From assembly GCA_019118525.1 (NCBI GenBank), contig DWYV01000059.1, positions 1 to 35,037 on the forward strand: a DNA stretch of 35,037 nt. The letters are read 5' to 3'. Shown here piece by piece: positions 20,165 to 27,798 of this stretch. The translations under genes and the position numbers were made by a program. A model generated the notes under the pieces. That model was not told the DNA's origin, made no database searches, and worked only from the letters and a program-made list of their open reading frames with translations. Positions within the stretch are counted from its first letter, which is position 1; every line of letters begins with the position of its first letter. The stretch is from Candidatus Bariatricus faecipullorum. Its GTDB lineage: Bacteria; Bacillota; Clostridia; Lachnospirales; Lachnospiraceae.

Positions 20165-22417
20165 TTATTCTATTTTCTGAAGTTTTGCAAACATGGCAAA
20201 CATCTTTTTTGTGCCTGCCCCATCGAAGTCTACGGTCACTTCGTAATCCCTTCCTCCTTCGGTTATCCGGGTCACAGTGCCTTCTCCAAATTTGATGTGC
20301 CGGACTCTGTCTCCCACATCATAGCCGGGGCCGTTTCCGTTTTTCACGCCAAAATTCTGGACCGGACGGACTGTCTGGAAGGGTTTGGAATAAAAGCTCT
20401 GTCTGGTCTGCCCTCTCCGGTCTGACCCGGACTCTTCCCGTGTCTTTTTCACCGTGGAAAATACTTCTCCGGTGGAGAGCAGTTCCGGCGGAATCTCGTT
20501 TACAAACCGGGACATCCGGTTATACTGGAGTTCTCCCCGGACCATACGTTTCCTGGCGCAGGTCAGACACAGGGTATCCATGGCGCGGGTGATTCCTACA
20601 TAGCAGAGCCGCCGCTCTTCTTCCAGCTCTTCCGGGCTGTCGGAAATGATGGTCATATAGCTGGGGAAAAGCCCGTCCTCCATACCGGCCAGATACACAT
20701 GGGGAAACTCCAGGCCTTTGGCGCTGTGAAGGGTCATCAGCACCACATAGTCTGCTCCTTCCTCCAGGCTGTCAATATCCGCCACCAGAGCCACTTCTTC
20801 CAGAAATCCGGAGAGGGAGGGTTCTGTCCCCTGCTCCCGGCAGGCTTCTTCGTAGGACACCGCTTTGTTTTTCAGTTCCTCCAGGTTTTCCACCCGGGAA
20901 AGATATTCTTCCTCGGTATCTGCCTGACTCTGCAGCTCTTCCTGGTAACCGGTTTCTTCCAGCACCATGGCCAGAATATCCGGCACGGACAGTTCCTGAT
21001 TCCGGGCCTCGGCCTTAAAATGTTCTATCAGTGCAGCAAAGGATTCCACCTTCCCGGTGCTCCGCCCCATTCCCGGAATCAGGTCCGCAGCCAGTACGGC
21101 CTCATAGAATCCGGTCCCCCGGGAGGCGGCATAATCCTGGATCCGGCTTATGGTCGTCAGGCCGATTCCTCTTCTGGGCACATTGATGATTCGCCGGACC
21201 GCCAGGTCATCCTGGCCATTGTCCATGGTCTTCAGGTATGCCAGAATATCCTTAATCTCTCTTCTGGAATAGAAGTTAATGCCGCCCACGATTTTGTAGG
21301 GCACTCCGGCAGCCACAAATTTTTCTTCCAGAATCCGGGACTGGGCATTCGTCCGGTAGAGCACTGCATAGTCCTGATATTTTCCCCGTCCTGCGTTTAC
21401 TGCTTTCCGAATGTCATTGACAATGAATTCTGCTTCGTCGTAAGCCTGGTCGAACTGGCGCAGGCGTACCGGTTCCCCTTTTCCCCTTTCTGTCCAGAGG
21501 GATTTCTCTTTCCGCCCTTTGTTGTTGTGGATAACTGCGTTGGCCGCATCCAGAATGGTGCTCACGGAACGGTAATTCTGCTCCAGTTTTACCACGTGGG
21601 CATCCGGATATTCCAGCTCAAAATCCAGGATGTTACGGATATCCGCCCCCCGGAATTTGTAAATGGACTGGTCGTCGTCTCCCACCACACAGAGATTCCG
21701 GTACTTTCCGGCCAGCAGGCTTACCAGACGGAACTGCACAAAGTTGGTATCCTGGTACTCATCCACCATAATATAGCGGAACCGCTCCTGGTAGTTTTCC
21801 AGAACATCGGGGCAGGTCTCAAAAAGCTGCACGGTCCTCACCAGCAAATCGTCAAAATCCAGGGCGTTGTTGGCCTTCATCTGCTTCTCGTATTCTGCGT
21901 AAACCTGCGCCGTTTTCTTTCTGACAAAATCCCCTTCCGCCTCGCGGGCAAAATCTTCCGGGGAAATCAGGCTGTTTTTTGCGCCGGAGATGGCGCCCAT
22001 CAGGCTTCTCTCCCGGAATTTCTTGGTGTCTATCTGAAGCTGACGGCAGACTTCCTTTATCATGGTTTTCTGGTCGTCGGTATCATAAATAGAAAAATTC
22101 CGTTCATATCCCAGGCGGTCTATGTATCTGCGCAGAATGCGCACGCACATGGAGTGGAAGGTGCTCACCCAGATACTTTCTGCGCCGTGGCCCACAATGC
22201 GGTCTACCCGCTCCCGCATCTCCCCGGCGGCCTTGTTGGTAAAGGTGATGGCCAGAATATTCCAGGGGTTTACTCCTTTTTCTTCTATGAGCCAGGCAAT
22301 CCGGTGGGTCAGCACTCTGGTTTTCCCGGAGCCTGCTCCGGCCAGAATCAGCAGGGGGCCCTCGGTATGATACACGGCCTCCTGCTGCTCTTTATTTAAA
22401 GAATCGTAGATACTCAT
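20165..22417 (-). CDS. pcrA: ATP-dependent DNA helicase PcrA/UvrD
   Basis: 750-residue superfamily 1A helicase that unwinds DNA 3' to 5' in repair, replication restart and removal of RecA filaments. Walker A GAGSGKT (27-33), motif Ia TFTNKAAGEM, Walker B region MVDEYQDTNFVQ, GDDDQSIYKFRGA, QNYRS (motif IV) and VYLAGMEDGLFP with VGITRA near the end are all present. The C-terminal VGDRVRHIKFGEGTV segment is the Tudor-like domain by which PcrA binds RNA polymerase. Length is normal. GGAG 7 bases before the ATG supports the start, and a near-consensus promoter lies at 22453-22481. Confidence 0.97.
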   Translation of the reverse strand: MSIYDSLNKEQQEAVYHTEGPLLILAGAGSGKTRVLTHRIAWLIEEKGVNPWNILAITFTNKAAGEMRERVDRIVGHGAESIWVSTFHSMCVRILRRYIDRLGYERNFSIYDTDDQKTMIKEVCRQLQIDTKKFRERSLMGAISGAKNSLISPEDFAREAEGDFVRKKTAQVYAEYEKQMKANNALDFDDLLVRTVQLFETCPDVLENYQERFRYIMVDEYQDTNFVQFRLVSLLAGKYRNLCVVGDDDQSIYKFRGADIRNILDFELEYPDAHVVKLEQNYRSVSTILDAANAVIHNNKGRKEKSLWTERGKGEPVRLRQFDQAYDEAEFIVNDIRKAVNAGRGKYQDYAVLYRTNAQSRILEEKFVAAGVPYKIVGGINFYSRREIKDILAYLKTMDNGQDDLAVRRIINVPRRGIGLTTISRIQDYAASRGTGFYEAVLAADLIPGMGRSTGKVESFAALIEHFKAEARNQELSVPDILAMVLEETGYQEELQSQADTEEEYLSRVENLEELKNKAVSYEEACREQGTEPSLSGFLEEVALVADIDSLEEGADYVVLMTLHSAKGLEFPHVYLAGMEDGLFPSYMTIISDSPEELEEERRLCYVGITRAMDTLCLTCARKRMVRGELQYNRMSRFVNEIPPELLSTGEVFSTVKKTREESGSDRRGQTRQSFYSKPFQTVRPVQNFGVKNGNGPGYDVGDRVRHIKFGEGTVTRITEGGRDYEVTVDFDGAGTKKMFAMFAKLQKIE

Positions 22418-22452
22418 GTTCTTACTCCTTCGGTCAAAACTCGTTTCGCTTC

Positions 22453-22481
22453 ATTATAATATAATTTTCTCCCTGTGTCCA
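22453..22481 (-). promoter_or_regulatory. Sigma-A promoter of pcrA
   Basis: TGGACA (22476-22481), 17 bases, TATAAT (22453-22458) on the minus strand; leader of about 30 bases. Confidence 0.85.
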
Positions 22482-22506
22482 CCTGCAGGAACTGACTGTC
22501 TTTTCT

Positions 22507-22527
22507 GAAAAAGTACCTGACTTTTTC
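22507..22527. promoter_or_regulatory. Inverted repeat between pcrA and yerC
   Basis: GAAAAAGT-ACCTG-ACTTTTTC, 8-bp perfect arms, midway between the two divergent promoters. A second smaller dyad CTCA-CACAA-TGAG lies at 22543-22555, just before the yerC -35. Either may be an operator. Confidence 0.45.
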
Positions 22528-22555
22528 GGAAAGTGGGAAAAACTCACACAATGAG

Positions 22556-22584
22556 TGGACTTTATAAATTTACTGTGTTAAAAT
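22556..22584 (+). promoter_or_regulatory. Promoter of the yerC-like gene
   Basis: TGGACT (22556-22561), 17 bases, TAAAAT (22579-22584), leader about 25 bases with GGAGG before the ATG. Confidence 0.65.
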
Positions 22585-22615
22585 ACAGAGGAACACACTT
22601 TTTGGAGGAATTGTC

Positions 22616-22930
22616 ATGAGTAAAAAAATCAGAACGGAAGCCGTTGATTCCCTTTTTGAGGCGATTCTGAGTCTGGAAAGCCGGGAAGAATGTTATAAGT
22701 TCTTCGAGGATATCTGTACGGTGAACGAGCTGTTATCCCTGTCTCAGCGGTTTGAAGTGGCAAGGATGCTCCGGCAGGAAAAAACTTATCTGGAAATTGC
22801 GGAACGGACAGGCGCTTCCACCGCCACTATCAGCAGGGTAAACCGCTCCCTGAATTATGGAAATGACGGATACGACATGGTTCTTCAGAGAATTCAGCCT
22901 GAAGAGGATTCTGCATCTGAAAACGACTGA
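22616..22930 (+). CDS. YerC/YecD-family TrpR-related DNA-binding protein
   Basis: 104 residues. The all-helical TrpR/YerC fold with a helix-turn-helix (TYLEIAERTGASTATISRVNRSL, about 62-84) is clear, and CTVNELLSLSQRFEVARML is the family signature. Members are close relatives of the tryptophan repressor but lack a demonstrated tryptophan response in most Firmicutes; in Bacillus YerC sits near pcrA, as here. Start supported by GGAGG 7 bases upstream. Divergent from pcrA across a region with two inverted repeats, one or both of which could be its own operators. The target genes are unknown. Confidence 0.93.
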   Translation: MSKKIRTEAVDSLFEAILSLESREECYKFFEDICTVNELLSLSQRFEVARMLRQEKTYLEIAERTGASTATISRVNRSLNYGNDGYDMVLQRIQPEEDSASEND

Positions 22931-22936
22931 CCGAAA

Positions 22937-22964
22937 AGCCCCGGCAGACGCCGGGGCTCGTTTA
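22937..22964. terminator. Terminator between yerC and DUF1836
   Basis: A 9-bp perfect stem AGCCCCGGC / GCCGGGGCT with loop AGAC, followed on the plus strand by CGTTTAAT and on the minus strand by TTTTCGG. It separates two convergent genes. Confidence 0.85.
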
Positions 22965-22971
22965 ATGTGCT

Positions 22972-23574
22972 TTATTTCTTTTTTTCCGGTTCCGGAAGTG
23001 TATCAATCAGTTTTTCAATCAGCTGTTTTTTTACATACACATCAAAGCTCAGACTGCAGATAAAGGAGAAGAGTCTCAGATACTCCTGCTCTTCTTCCGG
23101 CGCGTCCTTCCAGGTCTGTTCCGCCTGTTCATACATCGCCCGGATGCTTTCCTGCACATCTCCGATGCGTCCTTTCTCCAGCCGGCAGACTTCTTCATAA
23201 ATACCGGTCAGGGTGATGTCCCCGTCCGTGTCAAAATATTTATCCGTCAGAGGACGGAACAGAGTCTCAATATCCCGGATGGAAAGCAGGCTCTTGAAAT
23301 AGAAAATAAAAATCAGAACCAGCATATGTTCTTTGGAATATTTTTTCTTTACCGGCGGAGGAAGCAGATTGTTTTTCGCATAGTTGTTAATCATGGTCTT
23401 TGTCAGCACTTTATCCTCCGGATACCGTCTGGTCCCGCGGAACTGGTCTTCCATAAAAGTGGTCACCTGGTCCATGTATAAATCAATGTCCGGTATCTTT
23501 TCCGGCCTGACGTAATCGATTCGCCCAATGCTTTCCAGTATGCTCTCCAGCAGGTTGTCTTTATCTATGGTCAT
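22972..23574 (-). CDS. DUF1836 domain protein
   Basis: 200 residues. The middle part, KVLTKTMINNYAKNNLLPPPVKKKYSKEHMLVLIFIFYFKSLLSI, is the DUF1836 signature and resembles a MerR-like winged helix in which a DNA-binding part is followed by a dimerising helix. Function is not established; a transcription-factor role is inferred from the fold. The ATG at 23574 is favoured over a GTG 9 bases earlier because GAGG sits 8 bases before the ATG. It follows the PHP gene by 39 bases and is probably in one operon with it. Confidence 0.85.
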   Translation of the reverse strand: MTIDKDNLLESILESIGRIDYVRPEKIPDIDLYMDQVTTFMEDQFRGTRRYPEDKVLTKTMINNYAKNNLLPPPVKKKYSKEHMLVLIFIFYFKSLLSIRDIETLFRPLTDKYFDTDGDITLTGIYEEVCRLEKGRIGDVQESIRAMYEQAEQTWKDAPEEEQEYLRLFSFICSLSFDVYVKKQLIEKLIDTLPEPEKKK

Positions 23575-23613
23575 TGCCCTCACCTCAGTATTATCATTAT
23601 ATAGTATTCAAAA

Positions 23614-24327
23614 CTATATGGCAAGTATTTTTCTCAGCTTCTGGACGGACGTGTTCACCACAAGCTCGTCCGGGAAACTACATTCTACCAGCAGTTTCAG
23701 CGCAGTCTCGTAAGCTGCGATGTCGGCGTCCACATGGGCGTCGCTGCCCAGGATAACCGGCACGCCGTACTGTTTGCACAGAAGCAGCATTTCCCTGTCA
23801 TTTTCATAGGCATTTACCCGGAATCCCTCCGGCCGCATGGAGGAGTTGTTCAGTTCCAGCAGGGTTCCCGTCTCTTTGGACTTTTTCACAAGCCGCTCAT
23901 AGTCTGCCGGAAATCTGCCGTCATCCGGATGCCCGATAATATGAATCTTCGGATTTTCCATGGCAGACAGATAGGCCTCTGTTACGGCTTCTCTGGTCAC
24001 CGGTCCTTTATAGCAGTTGGGATGAATGCTGGCGATGGCGATATCCAGGGCATTCATGGCACGGTCGCTTAAATCCACCGTCCCGTTTTCGTCCAGGATA
24101 TTCAGCTCCGCCCCCAGGAGAAGCCGGACGCCGTACATTTCCCGGGGAACGACTGTCAGATTCTGAAAATAAAATTCATGACAGCTTCCCGGCATCTGGG
24201 GAGCATGCTCTGTGATACCAAGAATTTTCAGGCCTTTTTCCGAAGCCATGCGGGCCATTTCCCGAATCGTACTGTAAGCATGTCCGCTTACCAGTGTATG
24301 TGTATGAAGGTCTAGTTCTGTCCGCAA
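23614..24327 (-). CDS. PHP-domain phosphatase/phosphoesterase, YcdX-like
   Basis: 237 residues from a TTG at 24327; AGGGGG 8 bases upstream makes this better than the ATG at 24381, which has only a purine-rich leader and would add 18 residues not normal for the family. The PHP motifs are LDLHTHTLVSG near the N-terminus, GITEHAP, IASIHPN, IIGHPD and the final LGSDAH. These bind three metal ions and are typical of YcdX, a phosphatase-type PHP protein. Substrate unknown. Upstream of DUF1836 in the same operon; divergent from the small protein at 24465. Confidence 0.9.
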   Translation of the reverse strand: MRTELDLHTHTLVSGHAYSTIREMARMASEKGLKILGITEHAPQMPGSCHEFYFQNLTVVPREMYGVRLLLGAELNILDENGTVDLSDRAMNALDIAIASIHPNCYKGPVTREAVTEAYLSAMENPKIHIIGHPDDGRFPADYERLVKKSKETGTLLELNNSSMRPEGFRVNAYENDREMLLLCKQYGVPVILGSDAHVDADIAAYETALKLLVECSFPDELVVNTSVQKLRKILAI

Positions 24328-24464
24328 TGTCTGGTCCCCCTTTTCTCGCGTTTTCGCAGTTTTACATCTGCTTTTCATCATATACTTTTTTCTCTTCTTT
24401 TACAACGAATTTTACATAGTTTTTTCCCGCTTCGGCACAATAAGAGAAAAAAAGGAGTGTTATC

Positions 24465-24677
24465 ATGAACAGAAAAGACAGGGAAGAAAATGAAAAACTG
24501 ATACGGTCCACGGACTATCTGAGCACCTCGGCGTCCTCCTGGGACTGTACCGGTCTGATACCTTCTGCGCCCCGGTCCCGCGCGGAGCTGGAATCCTATG
24601 AGGACCTCTATCCCTATCTCTGCCCAGGAGCCAGCCGGAATCCGGAGGAACGGATTCTGGAAAAAGACGATTTCTAA
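24465..24677 (+). CDS. Small Lachnospiraceae-type protein of unknown function
   Basis: 70 residues, soluble and acidic, with AAGGAG 7 bases before the ATG. The central part SASSWDCTGLIPSAPRSRAELESYEDLYPYL resembles a conserved small protein I recall from Lachnospiraceae, in which DxTGLIPS is the most constant part. No domain or catalytic motif is seen. It is followed by an A-rich stretch and an ATGTGT / ACACAT hairpin and then the GH2 promoter, so it is its own unit. Confidence 0.8.
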   Translation: MNRKDREENEKLIRSTDYLSTSASSWDCTGLIPSAPRSRAELESYEDLYPYLCPGASRNPEERILEKDDF

Positions 24678-24724
24678 AAAAAATATTAAATGCTCTCCCG
24701 GAAGCGTAGTATGTGTGAAACACA

Positions 24725-24733
24725 TGGTATAAT
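24725..24733 (+). promoter_or_regulatory. Extended -10 promoter of the GH2 gene
   Basis: TGGTATAAT (24725-24733) is a TG-extended perfect -10; there is no convincing -35. The 6-bp ATGTGT-GAA-ACACAT dyad (24711-24725) lies where the -35 would be and may be an operator. Confidence 0.6.
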
Positions 24734-24780
24734 AAATAACATCAGATGAAACTACAGAAATACGAAAAAGAGGTTGTTTT

Positions 24781-26595
24781 ATGAATTTACTCTCAGCAAT
24801 AAAAAGTGTACGGCTGTTTCCCAAAAGAGAGCCTCTTATCCCTCTGACCACGGTCTGGGGAGAAAATCTGGATTCCGGCCACGTGCGGGAAGAATATCCC
24901 CGTCCCCAGCTTGTGCGGGGAAATTACACCTGCCTGAACGGGTACTGGGACTATACCATTACTTCCACGAAACGCAGGTCTCTCCGGCTTTCGGGAAAAA
25001 TTCTGGTTCCTTTTTCGCCGGAGGCTCCTCTCTCGGGAGTGAACCATACTCTTCAGCCGGATGAACTTCTCACCTGCCAGCGGGAGCTTCCTCTGGACGG
25101 TCCTCCGGAAAACGGGCAGCGCTGTATCCTGCATTTCGGCGCGGCAGACCAGTGGGCCCGGGTACTGGTAAACGGACGTCAGGCGGTCAGTCATACAGGC
25201 GGCTACCTGCCGTTTTCCGCGGATATTACGGAACTGCTTCAGAAAGGGCGCAATCTCCTCACGGTTCAGATTCGGGATGTGACGGACACCTCTTACCACA
25301 GTGTCGGAAAACAGCGCCTGGGCCGGGGCGGTATGTTTTACACGGCTCAGAGCGGACTCTGGCAGCCGGTATGGATGGAAACCGTGCCCGCCGTATACAT
25401 CCGGACCCTTCTTCTGACGCCCTGCTATGACAAAGAAACTGTTCACGTGTCGCTGACACTGAACCGGCCTCTCTCCCATCAGAAAGGACAGTCCGGCTCT
25501 ATTGTCTGCCATGTGTCGGACGCAGACGGAAAGCCGGTATCCCGGTCCGTCTGCACCAATCAGTCAGACTCTCTGTGCTCCTATTCCTGCTACTGCGATG
25601 TAAACGACATGCAGCCCTGGATGCCGGACAGCCCTTATCTTTATCATATGCGGATTTCGGCAGGGGAGGATCAGGTGGAAAGCTATTTTGCCATGCGCAC
25701 CTTCACCATTGAGCCGGACAGTCAGAACCTCCCCCGGTTCTGCCTGAACCATAAGCCCCTGTTTCTGCAGGGCGTGCTGAACCAGGGCTACTGGCCCGAC
25801 GGGCTCTATACCGCGCCCTCTGACGAAGCCTTTGTTTATGACATTACGCAGATGAAAAAGCTGGGATTTAACATGATACGGATGCACGCCAAGGTGGAAT
25901 GTGCCCGGTGGTACTATCACTGTGACCGGCTTGGCATGATAGTCTGGCAGGATATGGTAAACGGCGGACACTACCATGCACCGCTGATGACCTGGTTTCC
26001 CGCTCTTTTCCCCTGGCTGAAGACGCATCTGCCGGATACCTTCTGTCCTCTTCTCGGACGAAGGGAACGCCGGGGGCGCCAGGAATTCGAGCAGGAATGT
26101 CTGGAGACCGTCCGGGCTCTGGCAGCCTTCCCCTGTATCAGTACCTGGGTGCTTTTTAATGAGGGCTGGGGACAGTTCCAGTCTGTCAGACTGACCCGAA
26201 TGCTGAAAGAGCTGGATACCGGCCGGCTGGTCGACTCGGCCAGCGGATGGTTTGACCGGGGGCAGGGGGATTTCAAAAGTGAGCACAACTATTTTGACCG
26301 GCTGACTGTCATTCCCGACAAACGGGCTTTTGTCCTCTCGGAATACGGCGGCTATGCCTGCCCGCTTCCCGGCCATATCAGTACCCGGGACGTGTACGGT
26401 TACCGCAGATACCAGAATCTGAAAGATTTTCAGACGGCTTATACAAAGCTTATGAAAGAAGAAGTCCGGCCGCTTGTCTCCAGAGGGCTCTGCGGAGCTG
26501 TCTATACCCAGGTGTCAGATATCGAGGAAGAGACCAACGGGCTTCTCACATACGACCGGAAAATCTGCAAGCTGGATTCCGGTCTTGAAGAATAG
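24781..26595 (+). CDS. Glycoside hydrolase family 2 enzyme (beta-galactosidase or beta-glucuronidase type)
   Basis: 604 residues in the GH2 three-domain order: a jelly-roll sugar-binding domain (about 30-200, with RCILHFGAADQWARVLVNG), an immunoglobulin-like domain (about 205-310) and a TIM barrel from about 315. The acid/base is E461 in LFNEGWG and the nucleophile E521 in LSEYGGYA; QDMVNGG and FNMIRMHAK are other barrel motifs. There is no signal peptide, so the enzyme is cytosolic and acts on imported glycosides. Specificity cannot be set from sequence; the length is short for LacZ and the NEGWG form also occurs in other GH2 subgroups. AGAGG 7 bases before the ATG; its own terminator follows. 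No transporter is adjacent. Confidence 0.9.
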   Translation: MNLLSAIKSVRLFPKREPLIPLTTVWGENLDSGHVREEYPRPQLVRGNYTCLNGYWDYTITSTKRRSLRLSGKILVPFSPEAPLSGVNHTLQPDELLTCQRELPLDGPPENGQRCILHFGAADQWARVLVNGRQAVSHTGGYLPFSADITELLQKGRNLLTVQIRDVTDTSYHSVGKQRLGRGGMFYTAQSGLWQPVWMETVPAVYIRTLLLTPCYDKETVHVSLTLNRPLSHQKGQSGSIVCHVSDADGKPVSRSVCTNQSDSLCSYSCYCDVNDMQPWMPDSPYLYHMRISAGEDQVESYFAMRTFTIEPDSQNLPRFCLNHKPLFLQGVLNQGYWPDGLYTAPSDEAFVYDITQMKKLGFNMIRMHAKVECARWYYHCDRLGMIVWQDMVNGGHYHAPLMTWFPALFPWLKTHLPDTFCPLLGRRERRGRQEFEQECLETVRALAAFPCISTWVLFNEGWGQFQSVRLTRMLKELDTGRLVDSASGWFDRGQGDFKSEHNYFDRLTVIPDKRAFVLSEYGGYACPLPGHISTRDVYGYRRYQNLKDFQTAYTKLMKEEVRPLVSRGLCGAVYTQVSDIEEETNGLLTYDRKICKLDSGLEE

Positions 26596-26612
26596 CAGAA
26601 CGGAAAAAGAGC

Positions 26613-26637
26613 GGTTCTTTCGAACCGCCCTTTTTGT
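26613..26637 (+). terminator. Terminator of the GH2 gene
   Basis: Stem GCGGTTC-TTTC-GAACCGC then CCTTTTT, 18 bases after the stop. Confidence 0.9.
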
Positions 26638-26917
26638 ACTCTATGAAAAGAGTTTGAGAGAAAAGAACTGTTTGCATATAAGAGAAACAGCTCTATGGAG
26701 GGTAAAACAATTTATAGTACAACCCTTTCGGGTATCGTTTCTAGGTGGGGCCCCTGCTTCAGTCATCAATAACTTTTACAATTATTATAATATCCGGTAA
26801 TTGTGACATGAATATGACTACAGCATAAAAGGATTATAAAATTTCGAAAGAAAATCTTAAGAAGAAATGGATTCCTTATGAAATCAGTTCTTCCTGCCTG
26901 GAATCCGGGAATCCCGC
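26638..26917. other. Intergenic region, no gene assigned
   Basis: About 280 bases with no supported ORF. It holds competing small stems around 26700-26760 (GGGT...ACCC and ACCC-TTTC-GGGT, and the palindrome GGGGCCCC) and an imperfect inverted repeat TTACAATTA / TAATTGTGA near 26774-26805. The run of alternative stems suggests a structured RNA, but I match it to no known riboswitch. Confidence 0.35.
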
Positions 26918-26946
26918 TTGAAAAGGACGACCCGGTAACGTATAAT
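26918..26946 (+). promoter_or_regulatory. Sigma-A promoter of the DUF975 gene
   Basis: TTGAAA (26918-26923), 17 bases, perfect TATAAT (26941-26946); predicted start near 26953 and a leader of about 35 bases with AGGAGG before the ATG. Confidence 0.88.
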
Positions 26947-26987
26947 AAGAGACAGCAGAAAACACTGAACTGACAGGAGGCATAATT

Positions 26988-27743
26988 ATGTGGAACAGAA
27001 CTGAACTGAAATTCCGTGGAAAGCAGGCCTTCCGGCGGAACTATGCCGAGGCCGTAGGGGCCTCCCTGATTTTTACCTTTCTAAGCGGATTATTCTCCTT
27101 AAATACCGGAACGGCAGGCACCGCAAGAGATGTGGCGGACGACGGTGTCGTGACCATTGGCCCAGGTGCCTCTTCCTTTGGCAGTAATACCTTTCGCGGT
27201 CTGACCATTAACATCCGCATGACCCTGGCGCTTCTTCTTATCCTGCTCGTACTGGCAGTCGTAGCACTGGCGCTGAGATTTTTCGTGGTAAATGTTCTGG
27301 AAGTCGGGAAAAATCGGTTTTTCCTCTATAATCAGACAGAAAAGGCGAAAATGAAGCGGATCCTGGAGGGCTTTACCTCCGGTCACTATATGAACCTGGT
27401 AAAAACCATGCTGCTGCGGGATGTTTTTCTGTTCCTGTGGTCCCTGCTTCTGATTATACCGGGCATCGTCAAATCCTATGAATACCTGATGATTCCCTAT
27501 ATTCTGGCAGACAACCCGGGAATGAACTGGAAGGAGGCTTCTCAGATTAGCCGCCGGATGATGACCGGCCAGAAATGGAATGCTTTTGTTCTGGACCTTT
27601 CTTTTCTGGGCTGGTTTCTCCTGGATTACTTCACCTGCGGTATCCTGGGTGTCCTTATGGTGAACCCTTACTACGAGGCCACTCTGGCAGAGCTTTACGC
27701 CTATAATAAATCCCAGGCCTACCAGGAAGGCTATATCCGTTAA
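26988..27743 (+). CDS. DUF975 integral membrane protein
   Basis: 251 residues with a start well supported by AGGAGG 7 bases upstream. DUF975 features are present: a short amphipathic N-terminus (LKFRGKQAFRRNYAEAVGASLI), then hydrophobic segments at about 22-38, 75-105, 138-160 and 200-225, and the central SYEYLMIPYILADNPGMNWKEASQISRRMM motif. The family is common in Clostridia and has no known activity; it may help with membrane or cell-wall stress. The gene is alone under its own promoter and terminator. Confidence 0.88.
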   Translation: MWNRTELKFRGKQAFRRNYAEAVGASLIFTFLSGLFSLNTGTAGTARDVADDGVVTIGPGASSFGSNTFRGLTINIRMTLALLLILLVLAVVALALRFFVVNVLEVGKNRFFLYNQTEKAKMKRILEGFTSGHYMNLVKTMLLRDVFLFLWSLLLIIPGIVKSYEYLMIPYILADNPGMNWKEASQISRRMMTGQKWNAFVLDLSFLGWFLLDYFTCGILGVLMVNPYYEATLAELYAYNKSQAYQEGYIR

Positions 27744-27750
27744 ATACAGT

Positions 27751-27798
27751 TCCCGGAGCAGGGACTGCCAGCGCAGTCCCGCCCCGGGATTTTCTTTT
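27751..27798. terminator. Bidirectional-position terminator
   Basis: Two stacked stems, TCCCGG / CCGGGA and GGGACTG / CAGTCCC, followed by TTTTCTTTT on the plus strand. It separates DUF975 from the convergent lipoprotein gene, whose stop lies right behind the T-tract. Confidence 0.85.

Noticed and set aside
20699-22399. 566-residue plus-strand ORF opposite pcrA
   Set aside because: It is the antisense of a well-supported helicase gene, with His/Gly/Gln-rich composition typical of such shadows and no start signal.
24398-24416. PHO-box-like direct repeat TTTTACA with 12-bp period before the 70-residue protein
   Set aside because: AT-rich context makes this likely by chance, and no matching promoter elements are placed correctly.
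26638-26917. Known riboswitch or T-box leader
   Set aside because: No T-box motif, no purine, SAM, TPP or ZTP core was recognised, and the region is upstream of, not within, the next transcript.
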